This document shows, in pieces, positions 17,773 to 26,104 of a DNA stretch of 64,000 nt. The notes beneath the pieces were generated by a model. That model saw nothing but the letters and a program-made list of their open reading frames with translations, searched no databases and was not told where the DNA came from. How positions within the stretch are numbered: position 1 is the stretch's first letter; every line of letters starts with the position of its first letter. Made by a program: the position numbers and the translations under genes. Source of the DNA: Pseudomonadales bacterium (GTDB taxonomy: Bacteria; Pseudomonadota; Gammaproteobacteria; Pseudomonadales; Porticoccaceae); the NCBI GenBank assembly GCA_024234435.1, contig JACKOF010000001.1, positions 558,001-622,000 on the forward strand, written 5' to 3'.

Positions 17773-17807
17773 TAAACATACTTAGTTAATTGTATTAAGT
17801 ATGTTTA
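17773..17807. promoter_or_regulatory. Perfect 12-bp inverted repeat, likely TetR operator
   Basis: TAAACATACTTA-N11-TAAGTATGTTTA is a perfect dyad 70 bases upstream of the ligase start, in the spacer between the ligase and the TetR gene. Its centre holds TACAAT on the minus strand, which could be a -10 element, so a bound repressor would block transcription of the ligase-dehydrogenase unit. The rest of the 285-base spacer shows no gene. Confidence 0.65.
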
Positions 17808-17987
17808 GGGCGATAATGCCACCATAAAACAAGGTTGACAATTATTAGTTGCGTTTGATGTGTTGCCGTTATTTATTGTGTTTCGACGATATTTAATGGA
17901 AGAGCCGCGAGGGTGCTAGGCACAAACTGCGATTAGAGAGATTTCTGTTCTGTTAGAGATTACTAATAAATTGGGCAATAAGTAGAT

Positions 17988-18602
17988 TTAGCTGTCAGCT
18001 TTTAGCATTAACTTGCAGTAACCCTTAAAGCTTTCCAGAGAACTTGACAGGTCTACCTCATCAGGAGAAACCATCCATTGATAGATTAAGCCGTATAAAA
18101 ATGACAGATAAGTGATGGCAAAGGCTTGGGGGTCGACGTCATCGGGGAACTCACCTTGATCCACACCTTTGGTAATTATTTTTTTGACGGCTGCACGAGA
18201 CTGGCCCAGAAATTTTTCTACCATTGGCAACGAGATAGTTTTACGCCCTAACGCATCAAACCACAATTTGAAAATGGCGGTTACGAATACGGGGTTCCTA
18301 CTGAACATTTTGTCGACCATCTCCAGCGTTGCCAATATTTCCTCAAGGGCAGTTTCTCCGTGTAGTGACTCCAGGGTGTACTCCTTGCGCAGTTGAATCA
18401 GTACAGTAATCATGTATTGATACAACCCATCTTTGGAACCAAATCGGGAGCTGGCGAGGCCGCTACTGTACCCGGCTCTTTTGCCGATTTCCGCAAGTGT
18501 CGCTTTCTGGGTTCCACGCTCATTGATTAATTCCGAAGCAGCTTCCAAAAGTTTTTTGTCTGAAATAGCGGTTCGTTCTGCCTGGGTTAGCCTTTTATTC
18601 AT
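17988..18602 (-). CDS. TetR-family transcriptional regulator
   Basis: The 204-residue protein has an N-terminal TetR DNA-binding domain: LLEAASELINERGTQKATLAEIGKRAGYSSGLASSRFGSKDGLYQYM at residues about 17-63. The C-terminal ligand domain is not recognisable in detail. I choose the ATG at 18602; a TTG at 18611 is also in frame. It lies upstream of the acyl-CoA ligase and dehydrogenase on the same strand and probably represses them through the dyad at 17773-17807, responding to an acyl-CoA or terpenoid ligand (inferred). Confidence 0.88.
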   Translation of the reverse strand: MNKRLTQAERTAISDKKLLEAASELINERGTQKATLAEIGKRAGYSSGLASSRFGSKDGLYQYMITVLIQLRKEYTLESLHGETALEEILATLEMVDKMFSRNPVFVTAIFKLWFDALGRKTISLPMVEKFLGQSRAAVKKIITKGVDQGEFPDDVDPQAFAITYLSFLYGLIYQWMVSPDEVDLSSSLESFKGYCKLMLKADS

Positions 18603-18767
18603 AACGGTCAAATATAAACGTATGGGGGATCAATTTTGAATAATAGCTTTTTTGATAAAAGCAGACCAATTTGAATAAGTTTATTTGTTTGAAATAGTTG
18701 TTTTTAACGTGCACTCTTCTGCAGGTTTCAAGAATTGCCTTATTAATGAATTCAGGTTTGCACGATT

Positions 18768-19763
18768 ATGTACTTGGTCCGCACCGGCGCAATTACCGGG
18801 TTTGAAACATTTGTGTATGAACTGGGCGGGAATCCTGTTGAGTTGATCCATCAGGTCGGACTTAAACCCGCTCAGTTTCGAGATCCAAACACCTACATCT
18901 CATACGGGAAAATGATTCAGCTACTTGAGTCAGCTTCTGAAGGTTGTGGGCATAAACAGTTTGGTTTGTTGTTGGCGCAGCGACAAGATGCCAATGTTTT
19001 TGGTGGACTGGCGTTGAGTATTTCTCAAGAGCCAACGGTTGCGGCCGCTATCAGTAAGTTCAACCGTTACCTCTATCTTCATGCAACTGGCGTATCACTG
19101 AATCTGAATCCCGCTGGAAAGGATATACAGTTTGGTATTGAGTTCCTCGTATCAAGCGCTTACGGGTTTAATCAGTTGTCACAACTGAGTGTTGGACAGA
19201 TGGCCAATTTTCTTTCAAAGATGGTCGGTTTTGATCGTTACGATTTTGATATTCATTTACGTCAGCGAGACCCTGACCCAACCGGCTCTCCGAAATCCGG
19301 ATTTCGCTCCTGTATCACTTACAGCAGCGGTTTCAATGGTATTTTGCTTAAAAAATCGTTCTTTGAGCAGAAGCCCCGGTTCGACGAGGTTGCACTGCAA
19401 AGCCATTTCAGTGGTTATCTGCAGTATTTACAAAAGCACTATGCGGGTGATTTACAAAATCAGGTTAAGGATATTATTGGTCAGTTATTGCCCTCCGGAG
19501 AGTGCAGTATTGAAACCGTGGCGGAAACTCTGAGTTTAAGTGCCAGAGTGTTGCAGAAAAAGTTGAAAAGGGAAGGTGTGAGCTATCGGGAGTTGTTGAA
19601 GGAAACGCGCCTGACGGTAGCAGAGCAGTATCTCAAGAACGGATCTCTATCCATTACCGAGCTGGCACTGAATCTTGGGTACGCCGATGTTTCCATATTC
19701 TGCCGATACTTTAAAGCCTGGACGGGTTGCTCACCGAGAGCGTGGCGTCAAAAGCAATGCTAG
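18768..19763 (+). CDS. AraC-family transcriptional regulator
   Basis: This 331-residue regulator has an N-terminal arabinose-binding-type ligand domain (residues about 20-205, with FGLLLAQRQDANVFGGLALSISQ) and a C-terminal AraC double helix-turn-helix (residues about 235-330, ETVAETLSLSARVLQKKLKREG and ITELALNLGYADVSIFCRYFKAWTGCSPRAWR). Proteins of this layout usually activate catabolic operons. It is divergent from the TetR gene and directly upstream of the co-directional CrtC-like, quinone-reductase and linalool-isomerase genes, which are its likely targets. Confidence 0.9.
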   Translation: MYLVRTGAITGFETFVYELGGNPVELIHQVGLKPAQFRDPNTYISYGKMIQLLESASEGCGHKQFGLLLAQRQDANVFGGLALSISQEPTVAAAISKFNRYLYLHATGVSLNLNPAGKDIQFGIEFLVSSAYGFNQLSQLSVGQMANFLSKMVGFDRYDFDIHLRQRDPDPTGSPKSGFRSCITYSSGFNGILLKKSFFEQKPRFDEVALQSHFSGYLQYLQKHYAGDLQNQVKDIIGQLLPSGECSIETVAETLSLSARVLQKKLKREGVSYRELLKETRLTVAEQYLKNGSLSITELALNLGYADVSIFCRYFKAWTGCSPRAWRQKQC

Positions 19764-19948
19764 CTTTGCGTCTTCATCATATTCAGGCGGCTTGATTCGT
19801 TCGTAAAAAGTCAATAAGTGTTCGCAAAAAGTCGGGAATTGAATGGTTCAGTTTCGTATGATTTTTCATCGAAGTTAACAGCTTCGTCTGCTTAATAGCG
19901 CTGCAGAAACAACAAATAATATTAATCGAATTGTGAGGGGTTACAGCT

Positions 19949-20935
19949 GTGATTACCGATAAAGACCTGGATTTTCATCCCACCGATCCGGATGCCCATG
20001 ACTGGGCCGAAACCAATTATTTTGCATTTTTCAATGCAGAACATGCTGTCTGTGGGCACTTGCAGGCACTGTTTCGCCCTAATCTGGGGGTGGTGATGAG
20101 TGATGTGCGTGTTTGGAAAGGGTTGGTGGATGACACCGCGGACACCTGGTATGTGGCCAACCACTTTCACTTGCCGATGCCGGAGCCGCGCAACCTGCGC
20201 GAGTACACTTTGAAAAATGGTCTTAGTGTGAAGGCTTTGAGCCCGCGTGATTATCGGGTGGACTATATAGGTGTTGAGGACTCCAGTATCCATTTCGATG
20301 TGCGAGGCATTATGGAGCCTTACGATACATCTGATCCTGATATGGACCCGGTAACCCGGGCGGCGCAGGGAAAGAGCTGGACCTTTGATGCGGCTTACAA
20401 CGGCCATTTTGATATGAGTGCACGTTTAACGGGTGAGGTGACTGTGCGAGGGGAAACTATTCCCATTAACTGTGTGCAGGTGATGGACCACAGCTGGGGT
20501 CCGCGCACAGAAGTTGATTTGGCGGCGATGATGTGGCTCGGCGGGCACTTTGAAGATGATGGTGAAGAGATTGCCGTTCATGCTTTCTTTCCGGCAGATC
20601 CTGCCAATAAAGCAGTATTATCCCCCTTAGCTCATGGTTACGTGACCGTTAATGGTGAAGTGCGTGGTTTGGTAAAAGGGCAATTGGAAGTGACGCGGCT
20701 GGGGTATCAGCCAATCGCTTATGTATTCAGTGTTGAAGATGAAGATGGTCGCAATTACACATTGTACGGTGCGACTATTGCTGGCGGCCCTTGGCCGGTT
20801 TATCCCAGCGTGGATGTGGGGCTTGCCCTGGTGCGCTGGACATTGGGAGGCTGTGTTGGGCACGGCATGGCCATGGAAAACTCTTCTATGGCGTACAGAA
20901 CCCGGCATGGGCTACCTGCTCGAATAAGCAAATAG
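19949..20935 (+). CDS. CrtC/AttH-like protein, paralogue 3
   Basis: The 328-residue protein belongs to the same broad family as the pair at 12041-13940, but to a second subgroup shared with 24976: both begin with DW/LWAETNYF near residue 23, have LSPRDYR/ASPRNYRIDY, GLMEPFD-like IMEPYD, and the central MDHSWGPR near residue 180, equivalent to YGPRNWD. No signal peptide or membrane segment is seen. GTG 19949 follows GAGGGG at 19935-19940. By position it is the first structural gene after the AraC regulator. Activity is unknown; a hydratase or isomerase acting on isoprenoid carbon is a hypothesis. Confidence 0.78.
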   Translation: MITDKDLDFHPTDPDAHDWAETNYFAFFNAEHAVCGHLQALFRPNLGVVMSDVRVWKGLVDDTADTWYVANHFHLPMPEPRNLREYTLKNGLSVKALSPRDYRVDYIGVEDSSIHFDVRGIMEPYDTSDPDMDPVTRAAQGKSWTFDAAYNGHFDMSARLTGEVTVRGETIPINCVQVMDHSWGPRTEVDLAAMMWLGGHFEDDGEEIAVHAFFPADPANKAVLSPLAHGYVTVNGEVRGLVKGQLEVTRLGYQPIAYVFSVEDEDGRNYTLYGATIAGGPWPVYPSVDVGLALVRWTLGGCVGHGMAMENSSMAYRTRHGLPARISK

Positions 20936-21006
20936 TATTATCGTTTGTTGCCACGTTGTAACTTGTGTATCTATAGTCCGTTACTGTTTGGAGAACAGCT
21001 TTACTT

Positions 21007-21759
21007 ATGAATGTTTTGATTGTTTATGCCCACTCTCAACCGTCATCTTTTAATGCAGCATTATTGGATACCGCGGTACAAACGCTCGGCGAAGAAGGGC
21101 ATGCGGTACAGGTTTCCGACCTTTACGCCATGAAATTTAACCCGGTGGCTTCCGAGGCTGATTTTAAAGAGCGGCGATTTGAAGGGCATATGCAATACGA
21201 TCGCGAGCAAAAACACTCTTTACAGCAGGGTACCTTTAGCGATGACATTGCTGCTGAGATAGAAAAAGTGCTGTGGTGTGATCTGTTGATTTTGCAGTTT
21301 CCACTCTGGTGGTATGGCGCTCCGGCCATTATGAAAGGCTGGTTCGACCGGGTCTTTGTTAACGGTTTGATGTATGGACAGTTAGGTCGGTTTGACAAGG
21401 GCGGCATGAAGGGTAAAAAGGCGATGGTATCCATGACCACCGGATGTTTTCCCGGGATGGTTGAAGAGGGGGGCGTGATGGGGCATCTGGATGCCATGCT
21501 GTGGCACTTACAATACGGGACACTGGCGTATGTAGGGTTTGATGTGTTGGAGCCTTTTGTCGCCTGGTCAACTCGTTATTCTGAGGATGATGCTCGGAAG
21601 GAATACCTGGATGAGTATGCAGCCTGCTTGCGAAAGCTGGATGAAATTCCGGTGAAGTACGTGCATCCCACAGAGGAGTTTGGTCAAGACTGGAAACTCA
21701 AGCCCGGTATTGAGGGCAAGACGATTGGCCATAAACCTTTCAAGCCTGAATATAAATAA
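21007..21759 (+). CDS. NAD(P)H dehydrogenase (quinone), flavodoxin-fold
   Basis: The 250-residue protein matches the flavodoxin_2/KefF-MdaB family: VYAHSQPSSFNAALLDTA at the N-terminus binds flavin phosphate, and LLILQFPLWWYGAPAIMKGWFDRVF near residue 95 with GKKAMVSMTTGCFPGM near residue 137 are diagnostic. Members reduce quinones or enone-like electrophiles by two electrons with NAD(P)H in the cytosol. It sits 71 bases after the CrtC-like gene, with TTTGGAGAACAG before the ATG. Reduction of an unsaturated terpenoid carbonyl is possible but only inferred. Confidence 0.88.
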   Translation: MNVLIVYAHSQPSSFNAALLDTAVQTLGEEGHAVQVSDLYAMKFNPVASEADFKERRFEGHMQYDREQKHSLQQGTFSDDIAAEIEKVLWCDLLILQFPLWWYGAPAIMKGWFDRVFVNGLMYGQLGRFDKGGMKGKKAMVSMTTGCFPGMVEEGGVMGHLDAMLWHLQYGTLAYVGFDVLEPFVAWSTRYSEDDARKEYLDEYAACLRKLDEIPVKYVHPTEEFGQDWKLKPGIEGKTIGHKPFKPEYK

Positions 21760-21783
21760 CCCTTTTATGGCTTCCAGCAGATA

Positions 21784-21797
21784 TTGATGTTCATCAA
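21784..21797. promoter_or_regulatory. Exact FNR/ANR box
   Basis: TTGAT-gttc-ATCAA matches the FNR/ANR/DNR consensus (TTGAT-N4-ATCAA) at all ten fixed positions. It lies 119 bases before the ATG of the frameshifted transporter gene at 21916, consistent with activation under low oxygen. Binding is inferred. Confidence 0.65.
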
Positions 21798-21818
21798 GGG
21801 AAGGAAAAACTGGGTTAT

Positions 21819-21836
21819 ACCATTCCAAAGAATGGT
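21819..21836. promoter_or_regulatory. 18-bp dyad upstream of transporter gene
   Basis: ACCATTC-caaa-GAATGGT is a perfect 7-bp inverted repeat, 22 bases downstream of the FNR box. It has no T run after it, so an operator is more likely than a terminator. Confidence 0.4.
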
Positions 21837-21915
21837 CATTTAATACATTAGCTCATGATAATATGTGTCTCCCGAAAGCATGGCTGTTCGTTGTGGTTAA
21901 TTATTATCTGGAAGT

Positions 21916-22837
21916 ATGACTTTGTTCTTAAAATATTTGTTAGCTCACGGGTTAAAGGCTCGTAGTAGTTTTTGTTTGCAGTCTTGGCTGTTGTCTCTTT
22001 TGGTTTGCTGCCCTTTTGTTGCGAATGCAACCGATGTGGATATGGGGGAGTATGAAGCGTTGCCCGCTGGCACTGAGGCCTTTTTAGTTTATTACAAGGG
22101 GTCTCAGACGGACTCATTGTATGCATGGGGACAAAGTTCTGGACGGCGCCAGGGTGCGGGTAGATGCTACAGTTTTGCGTTATGTACGTTATCAGATGGT
22201 GGGCGACTATCTGGTGGCTGCCCCGCAGTTTATTCTGCCGTATGGCAAGTACGAAGGCAGTAAGAACATGGCGCAGTTGGGTGACACACGGGGTGTGGGT
22301 GATTTATTGGTCCCCGTCCCGGTGTTTATCGTTAATGACCCTGAAAAGCGCCGCACGTTGGTAGTGAATCCCATTTTGCAAGTCCCTATTGGCTCTTACG
22401 ACAATGATCGTTCCCTAAATCTCGGGGAAAACCGTTGGAAATTTGAACTTCAGATTGGTGGTACAACGGCGATTGCCAAAAAGTGGAATTTGGAGTTTGT
22501 AACGGGTGTTGAGTTTTTTGAGGACAATACGGATTACTCCCCTGCCAGCGTCACCCTTGAACAGAAGCCGCGTTACAAGCAGCAGCTATATCTCAATTAC
22601 TACGCTTCCCCAACTCTGCGGTTTGCATTGGGTGCCAACCATGTCCGCGGTGGTGAAACAACCATTGATGGTATTGACCAGGACAATGCGTTTTCAAGTA
22701 CTCGTTTTATCATTAACGGTGCTACCAATATCACTCCAAAAGACCAGTTACTGGTCTCTTTAAGCCGTGACATCTCCGTTCGTAACGGGTTGCGCGAGGA
22801 AGGGCGTTTAATCTTGCGTTGGCTTCATATCTTTTGA
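21916..22837 (+). pseudogene. Outer-membrane transporter (MetA-pathway type), frameshifted
   Basis: Two overlapping frames together make one protein. The first (from ATG 21916) gives a signal peptide ending near FVANA and a mature start up to DSLYA. The second frame, +1, carries the rest: DKVLDGARVRVDATVLRYVRY, then beta-rich sequence to the terminal LRWLHIF at 22837. Removing one base from the GGGG run at 22127-22130 would join them. The sequence resembles the putative MetA-pathway phenol-degradation/transporter beta-barrel family often found in aromatic and terpene gene clusters. It may be a true disruption or a sequencing error in a homopolymer. Confidence 0.75.
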
Positions 22838-22987
22838 GGTTTTGTTTGGGGCATTGTTTCATTAAATGCTGCCACACTGATTACGCCTACAGATCAATTG
22901 TTGATTTCTTTGCGGGGAGATACCTCCGTTCGCAACGGTCTTAAAGAAGAGGGTCGAATCACCGTCCGATGGCTCCATCTTTTCTGA
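22838..22987 (+). pseudogene. Remnant C-terminus of a second transporter copy
   Basis: Immediately after the previous stop, in the same frame, codons 22862-22984 read LNAATLITPTDQLLISL and GDTSVRNGLKEEGR up to WLHLF, then TGA. This closely repeats the last 38 or so residues of the upstream gene (NGATNITPKDQLLVSL to WLHIF). The two stops are exactly 150 bases apart. Nucleotide identity is clearly lower than protein similarity, so this is an old paralogue, of which only the end survives, not a recent duplication. No start codon or signal peptide belongs to it. Confidence 0.75.
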
Positions 22988-23037
22988 AAATCTTTTCGGC
23001 TCAACGAGTTACTGAGTAAATCGGGCTGATTCAAGAG

Positions 23038-23070
23038 AACCGCATACCTTTGAGGTGTGCGGTTTTTTTT
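23038..23070 (+). terminator. Rho-independent terminator
   Basis: AACCGCATACC-tttga-GGTGTGCGGTT forms an 11-bp stem with one G-T pair, followed by a run of T to 23070. It closes the transporter transcript. The remaining bases to 23194 show only a promoter-sized gap before the kinase-like gene. Confidence 0.9.
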
Positions 23071-23194
23071 ATGTCTGTAATTCGACACTCTCTTGTTTTA
23101 GACATTACGTCTATATATTTTGACTGAAAGTCTATTCTTGTGTAATCTCTGCCAGCTTGATGGGGCGGCTGTCACAGAATAAGAGGGTACTTCT

Positions 23195-24391
23195 ATGCCA
23201 ATACAGGATAAGCGTTACTTCAATGATGAGCAGATAGCAGATATCAGGAGCCGTTATCGGGTAGAGCGAACCGTTGATGAAGCGCTGACCTGGAAATTGC
23301 AGCGTCGTCGCGGGGATGACTACATACTGGCTACAGAAGAAGAGTTGTTTACCCGGTTACAAGGTTTCCTTGCTTCACGGCTGGATGGTGAGTTTGAGGT
23401 TTTTGATCTGTCCCGGGTACCCGGTGGTGGTTCCAAAGAAATGTTTAAGTTCAAACTTAAGCAGGGCGAGCAAACCCGTGGCCTGATTTTACGAATGAAC
23501 CCTGGTGAGTCGATTGTTGAAACACACCGTTTGCGTGAATTTCAGGTGATTGCTGCTATGAAAGGGGTTGTCCCTGTGCCCGATGTTTTCTGGGTAGATG
23601 TAGATGGTTCGGAACTAGGCAGTGGAGCAATGATCTGCGGCTTTGTTGAGGGCGTAGCCAAGCCTTCAGAGCCAACAGGGGGCGGGGGCGCTGTGAGTGG
23701 CATAGGCTCCGGGTTCCCTCAGCCATTGAGAGAAAAATTGTCAGGTCCTTTTGTTGAGCATCTGGTTGCTATTCATCAATTTGATTGGAGAAATGCGGAC
23801 CTGTCTTCGTTGGACGTACCCCGGGCACACACTTTGGAGGTTTCCGAATGGTGTCTTGATCACTGGAGCCGAGTTTGGGAGGAAGACAGTTTTGAACCTC
23901 ACCCGGTAATGGCGCTGGCTCGTAACTGGCTTAAGGAAAACATGCCGGTGACGGAAGAAATAAGAGTTATTCATAACGATTACCGAAACGGAAACTTTAT
24001 GTTTGATGAGCGTAGCGGCGAAATTACTGCGATTCTCGACTGGGAGTTGGCTCGACTGGGAGATATTCACGAAGACCTGGCGTGGGTCCTGTTTCCCGGG
24101 TTTTCTTCACCGGATGAAAGCGGTAAACCAATGGTGTGCGGCTTGTTGAGTCGTGAAAGTTTTATTGAGCGTTATGAGCAATTGAGTGGCAACAAAATAG
24201 ATCAGCAGCGCCTGCATTACTACACCATTATGAACCTCTATAAGCTGGCTGTACTAGGCTATGCGAGTAATGTTCGGGCGGCATCAGACCGACAGACTCA
24301 TCTTGATGTCATGATGAATCTGAGTGCGGGATTGGGCTGTTCGTCAGTTGGCGGGCTTTATCAATTAATGACTCAGCAGGAGGCTTGCTAA
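23195..24391 (+). CDS. aminoglycoside-phosphotransferase-fold acyl-CoA kinase (LvaA/ACAD10-type)
   Basis: The 398-residue kinase-like protein has GGGSKEMFKFKL near residue 72, the catalytic loop VIHNDYRNGNFMF near residue 257 and the metal-binding AILDWELARLGD near residue 280. These fit the branch next to acyl-CoA dehydrogenases (ACAD10/11 N-domain, LvaA of the Pseudomonas putida levulinate operon). LvaA phosphorylates 4-hydroxyacyl-CoAs so that the hydroxyl can leave. A glycine-rich insert lies near residue 165. Its stop overlaps the next ATG. The likely substrate here is a hydroxylated branched or terpenoid acyl-CoA (inferred). Confidence 0.85.
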   Translation: MPIQDKRYFNDEQIADIRSRYRVERTVDEALTWKLQRRRGDDYILATEEELFTRLQGFLASRLDGEFEVFDLSRVPGGGSKEMFKFKLKQGEQTRGLILRMNPGESIVETHRLREFQVIAAMKGVVPVPDVFWVDVDGSELGSGAMICGFVEGVAKPSEPTGGGGAVSGIGSGFPQPLREKLSGPFVEHLVAIHQFDWRNADLSSLDVPRAHTLEVSEWCLDHWSRVWEEDSFEPHPVMALARNWLKENMPVTEEIRVIHNDYRNGNFMFDERSGEITAILDWELARLGDIHEDLAWVLFPGFSSPDESGKPMVCGLLSRESFIERYEQLSGNKIDQQRLHYYTIMNLYKLAVLGYASNVRAASDRQTHLDVMMNLSAGLGCSSVGGLYQLMTQQEAC

Positions 24392-24915
24392 TGTACCCTA
24401 GTGTAAAGCAAAGCATTGCTAGTGTTTGTAAGGCTTTAGAAGAAGTGGTAGTCCCCGAATTGAACGGTAGTGCCTTCGCCAGTGAACAAGCGGCGATGAT
24501 TGTCGCTCAGTTGAAGCAAATTACTGATGTGGCTGAACACCAGCATCAGTACCTCAGAGTGGAAATAGAAGACACCTTAAAACTGTTGGGCTACTGGCAA
24601 AGCGGTAAAAATATTACAGAACAAGAATGCCCGATTTATTACCGTTTCCGAAGTATGTCTTCAGATGAAGTAACGCAGATGATGTTTGCAGAAATGCAAG
24701 AATCTTTACTTGCGCTAAAAGCTGAACTGAATCAGTTGATAGAGAAAGGCTCATTGAGCCTGGATGACGCAACGGGTAAGCAACTGCGACGCTATATAGA
24801 TCGTCAGTTGGCGCGGGAAACAGCCTGGTTCAGATTGTCAGGATTTGTGGGTGATGCCGGGCAAGTGCCTTCGATTGCCGAGGTTTTGAAAACCCAGAGC
24901 GAAGAAACACTATAG
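24391..24915 (+). CDS. small partner protein of the acyl-CoA kinase (LvaB-like)
   Basis: The 174-residue, mostly helical soluble protein has no catalytic motif that I recognise. Its ATG overlaps the kinase stop (TAATG), implying translational coupling. In the P. putida lva operon, the kinase LvaA is followed by a small protein, LvaB, that it needs for activity; the gene order here is the same, and the protein resembles the helical family seen next to such kinases. The assignment rests mainly on position. An in-frame TTG at 24385 is a less likely start. Confidence 0.6.
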   Translation: MYPSVKQSIASVCKALEEVVVPELNGSAFASEQAAMIVAQLKQITDVAEHQHQYLRVEIEDTLKLLGYWQSGKNITEQECPIYYRFRSMSSDEVTQMMFAEMQESLLALKAELNQLIEKGSLSLDDATGKQLRRYIDRQLARETAWFRLSGFVGDAGQVPSIAEVLKTQSEETL

Positions 24916-24975
24916 CCAATCAATTGCTATGTGTAATTCAAGGGTAAGAAATTAACGAAAAAGGGGATATTTATT

Positions 24976-25983
24976 ATGATTAAAGACAGTGATATTGAGT
25001 TTCATACACCGGAAAATGCCGATTATCTTTGGGCCGAGACTAATTATTTCGGCTTCTCAATTCCAGAAGAAAAAATCATGGGTTCTGTGTATGTGGTGAT
25101 CCGTAAAGGGTTAGGCGTAATGTCTGCGGATGTCTCTATCTGGAGCGCTGTAACGGATAACCGGGCAGAATGCCTGCACGTGAATAACCATCAGCATTTA
25201 CCTGCGCCGAAAAGTATGTCGGATATCGAAACGCCGATAGGTCTCAGGGTTCAGGCATCTAGCCCTCGCAACTACCGAATTGATTATCAAGGATTTGACG
25301 ACACCGAATTGGAAATTGACTTTAAAGGGTTGATGGAACCGTTTGATATTCATGATCCAAACCATAGCCCCAAAGCTGTGATTGACGATTCGACGAAGGC
25401 CGCAGAGGGATCTGGCTTTGGTACTGGTTATGGTGGTCATTTCGACCTAACGGGCAAGCTGACGGGCAGACTTAAGCTTAAAGGTAAAGAGTACAAAATT
25501 GATTGTGTTGAGACCATGGACCACAGTTGGGGGCCTCGTCCGGAAACCCACATGGTGCCGATTGGCTGGATGCATGCCCATTACAGTGAAGACCTGGCAT
25601 TTCACTGGATTTTACTTTGCGACTACCAAAAGCCAGTAGGACAGCAACAGCAGCTTGCTCATGGTTACGTGCTTGAAAATGGCAAGGTTTATGGGCTGAC
25701 AGATATGAAAATAAGCACCGTGAGATCCGGTGTTGTCACCATAGGGCATGATGTGGAGCTAACGGACGTTCGTGGCAAAGTATGGCGTATGCACGGTAGC
25801 GTTGAATCCGGCTCCCCGTGGGTTTGTTATATCAGCACCATGGTTTATGTCTGCAATATGCGTTGGACTATGCCTGATGGCAAGGTTGGATACGGTGTTT
25901 CTCAGGAGAACCACGCTATTCAGGAGCTCAACGCCCAGCGCGGAAAGTTGTGGTCTGACCAACAGTCAAAAATTACTTCATAA
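24976..25983 (+). CDS. CrtC/AttH-like protein, paralogue 4
   Basis: This 335-residue protein is a close relative of the one at 19949: it shares LWAETNYFGF, LGVMSADVSIW, NNHQHLPAP, ASPRNYRIDY, GLMEPFD, YGGHFDLTGKLTGRL, MDHSWGPR near residue 185, LAHGYV and VGYGVSQENHAI at the end. AAGGGG lies about 11 bases before the ATG. It has no signal peptide. It lies directly before the linalool dehydratase-isomerase gene, with a hairpin but no obvious terminator between. Function is unknown; chemistry on isoprenoid double bonds is the leading guess. Confidence 0.78.
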   Translation: MIKDSDIEFHTPENADYLWAETNYFGFSIPEEKIMGSVYVVIRKGLGVMSADVSIWSAVTDNRAECLHVNNHQHLPAPKSMSDIETPIGLRVQASSPRNYRIDYQGFDDTELEIDFKGLMEPFDIHDPNHSPKAVIDDSTKAAEGSGFGTGYGGHFDLTGKLTGRLKLKGKEYKIDCVETMDHSWGPRPETHMVPIGWMHAHYSEDLAFHWILLCDYQKPVGQQQQLAHGYVLENGKVYGLTDMKISTVRSGVVTIGHDVELTDVRGKVWRMHGSVESGSPWVCYISTMVYVCNMRWTMPDGKVGYGVSQENHAIQELNAQRGKLWSDQQSKITS

Positions 25984-26013
25984 CAGATTAATTGATCTGT
26001 ACTGCTGGAAAGG

Positions 26014-26037
26014 GTTGCCTGGATCGGTTCAGGCAAC
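26014..26037 (+). other. Intergenic hairpin without T run
   Basis: GTTGCCTG-gatcggtt-CAGGCAAC is a perfect 8-bp stem between the CrtC-like gene and the linalool-isomerase gene. The following bases (TCGATTC) are not T-rich, so it may be a processing or stability element, or a partial terminator. Confidence 0.5.
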
Positions 26038-26104
26038 TCGATTCAACAGGTGAGCGGAATAAAAGAACAGAGTGGAGCGCGCATTTTTTAAGCGGGGATT
26101 TTTT

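Noticed and set aside
25290..25304. TTGATTATCAA, resembling an FNR box
   Set aside because: The spacing between half-sites is one base, not four, and it is within a coding sequence.
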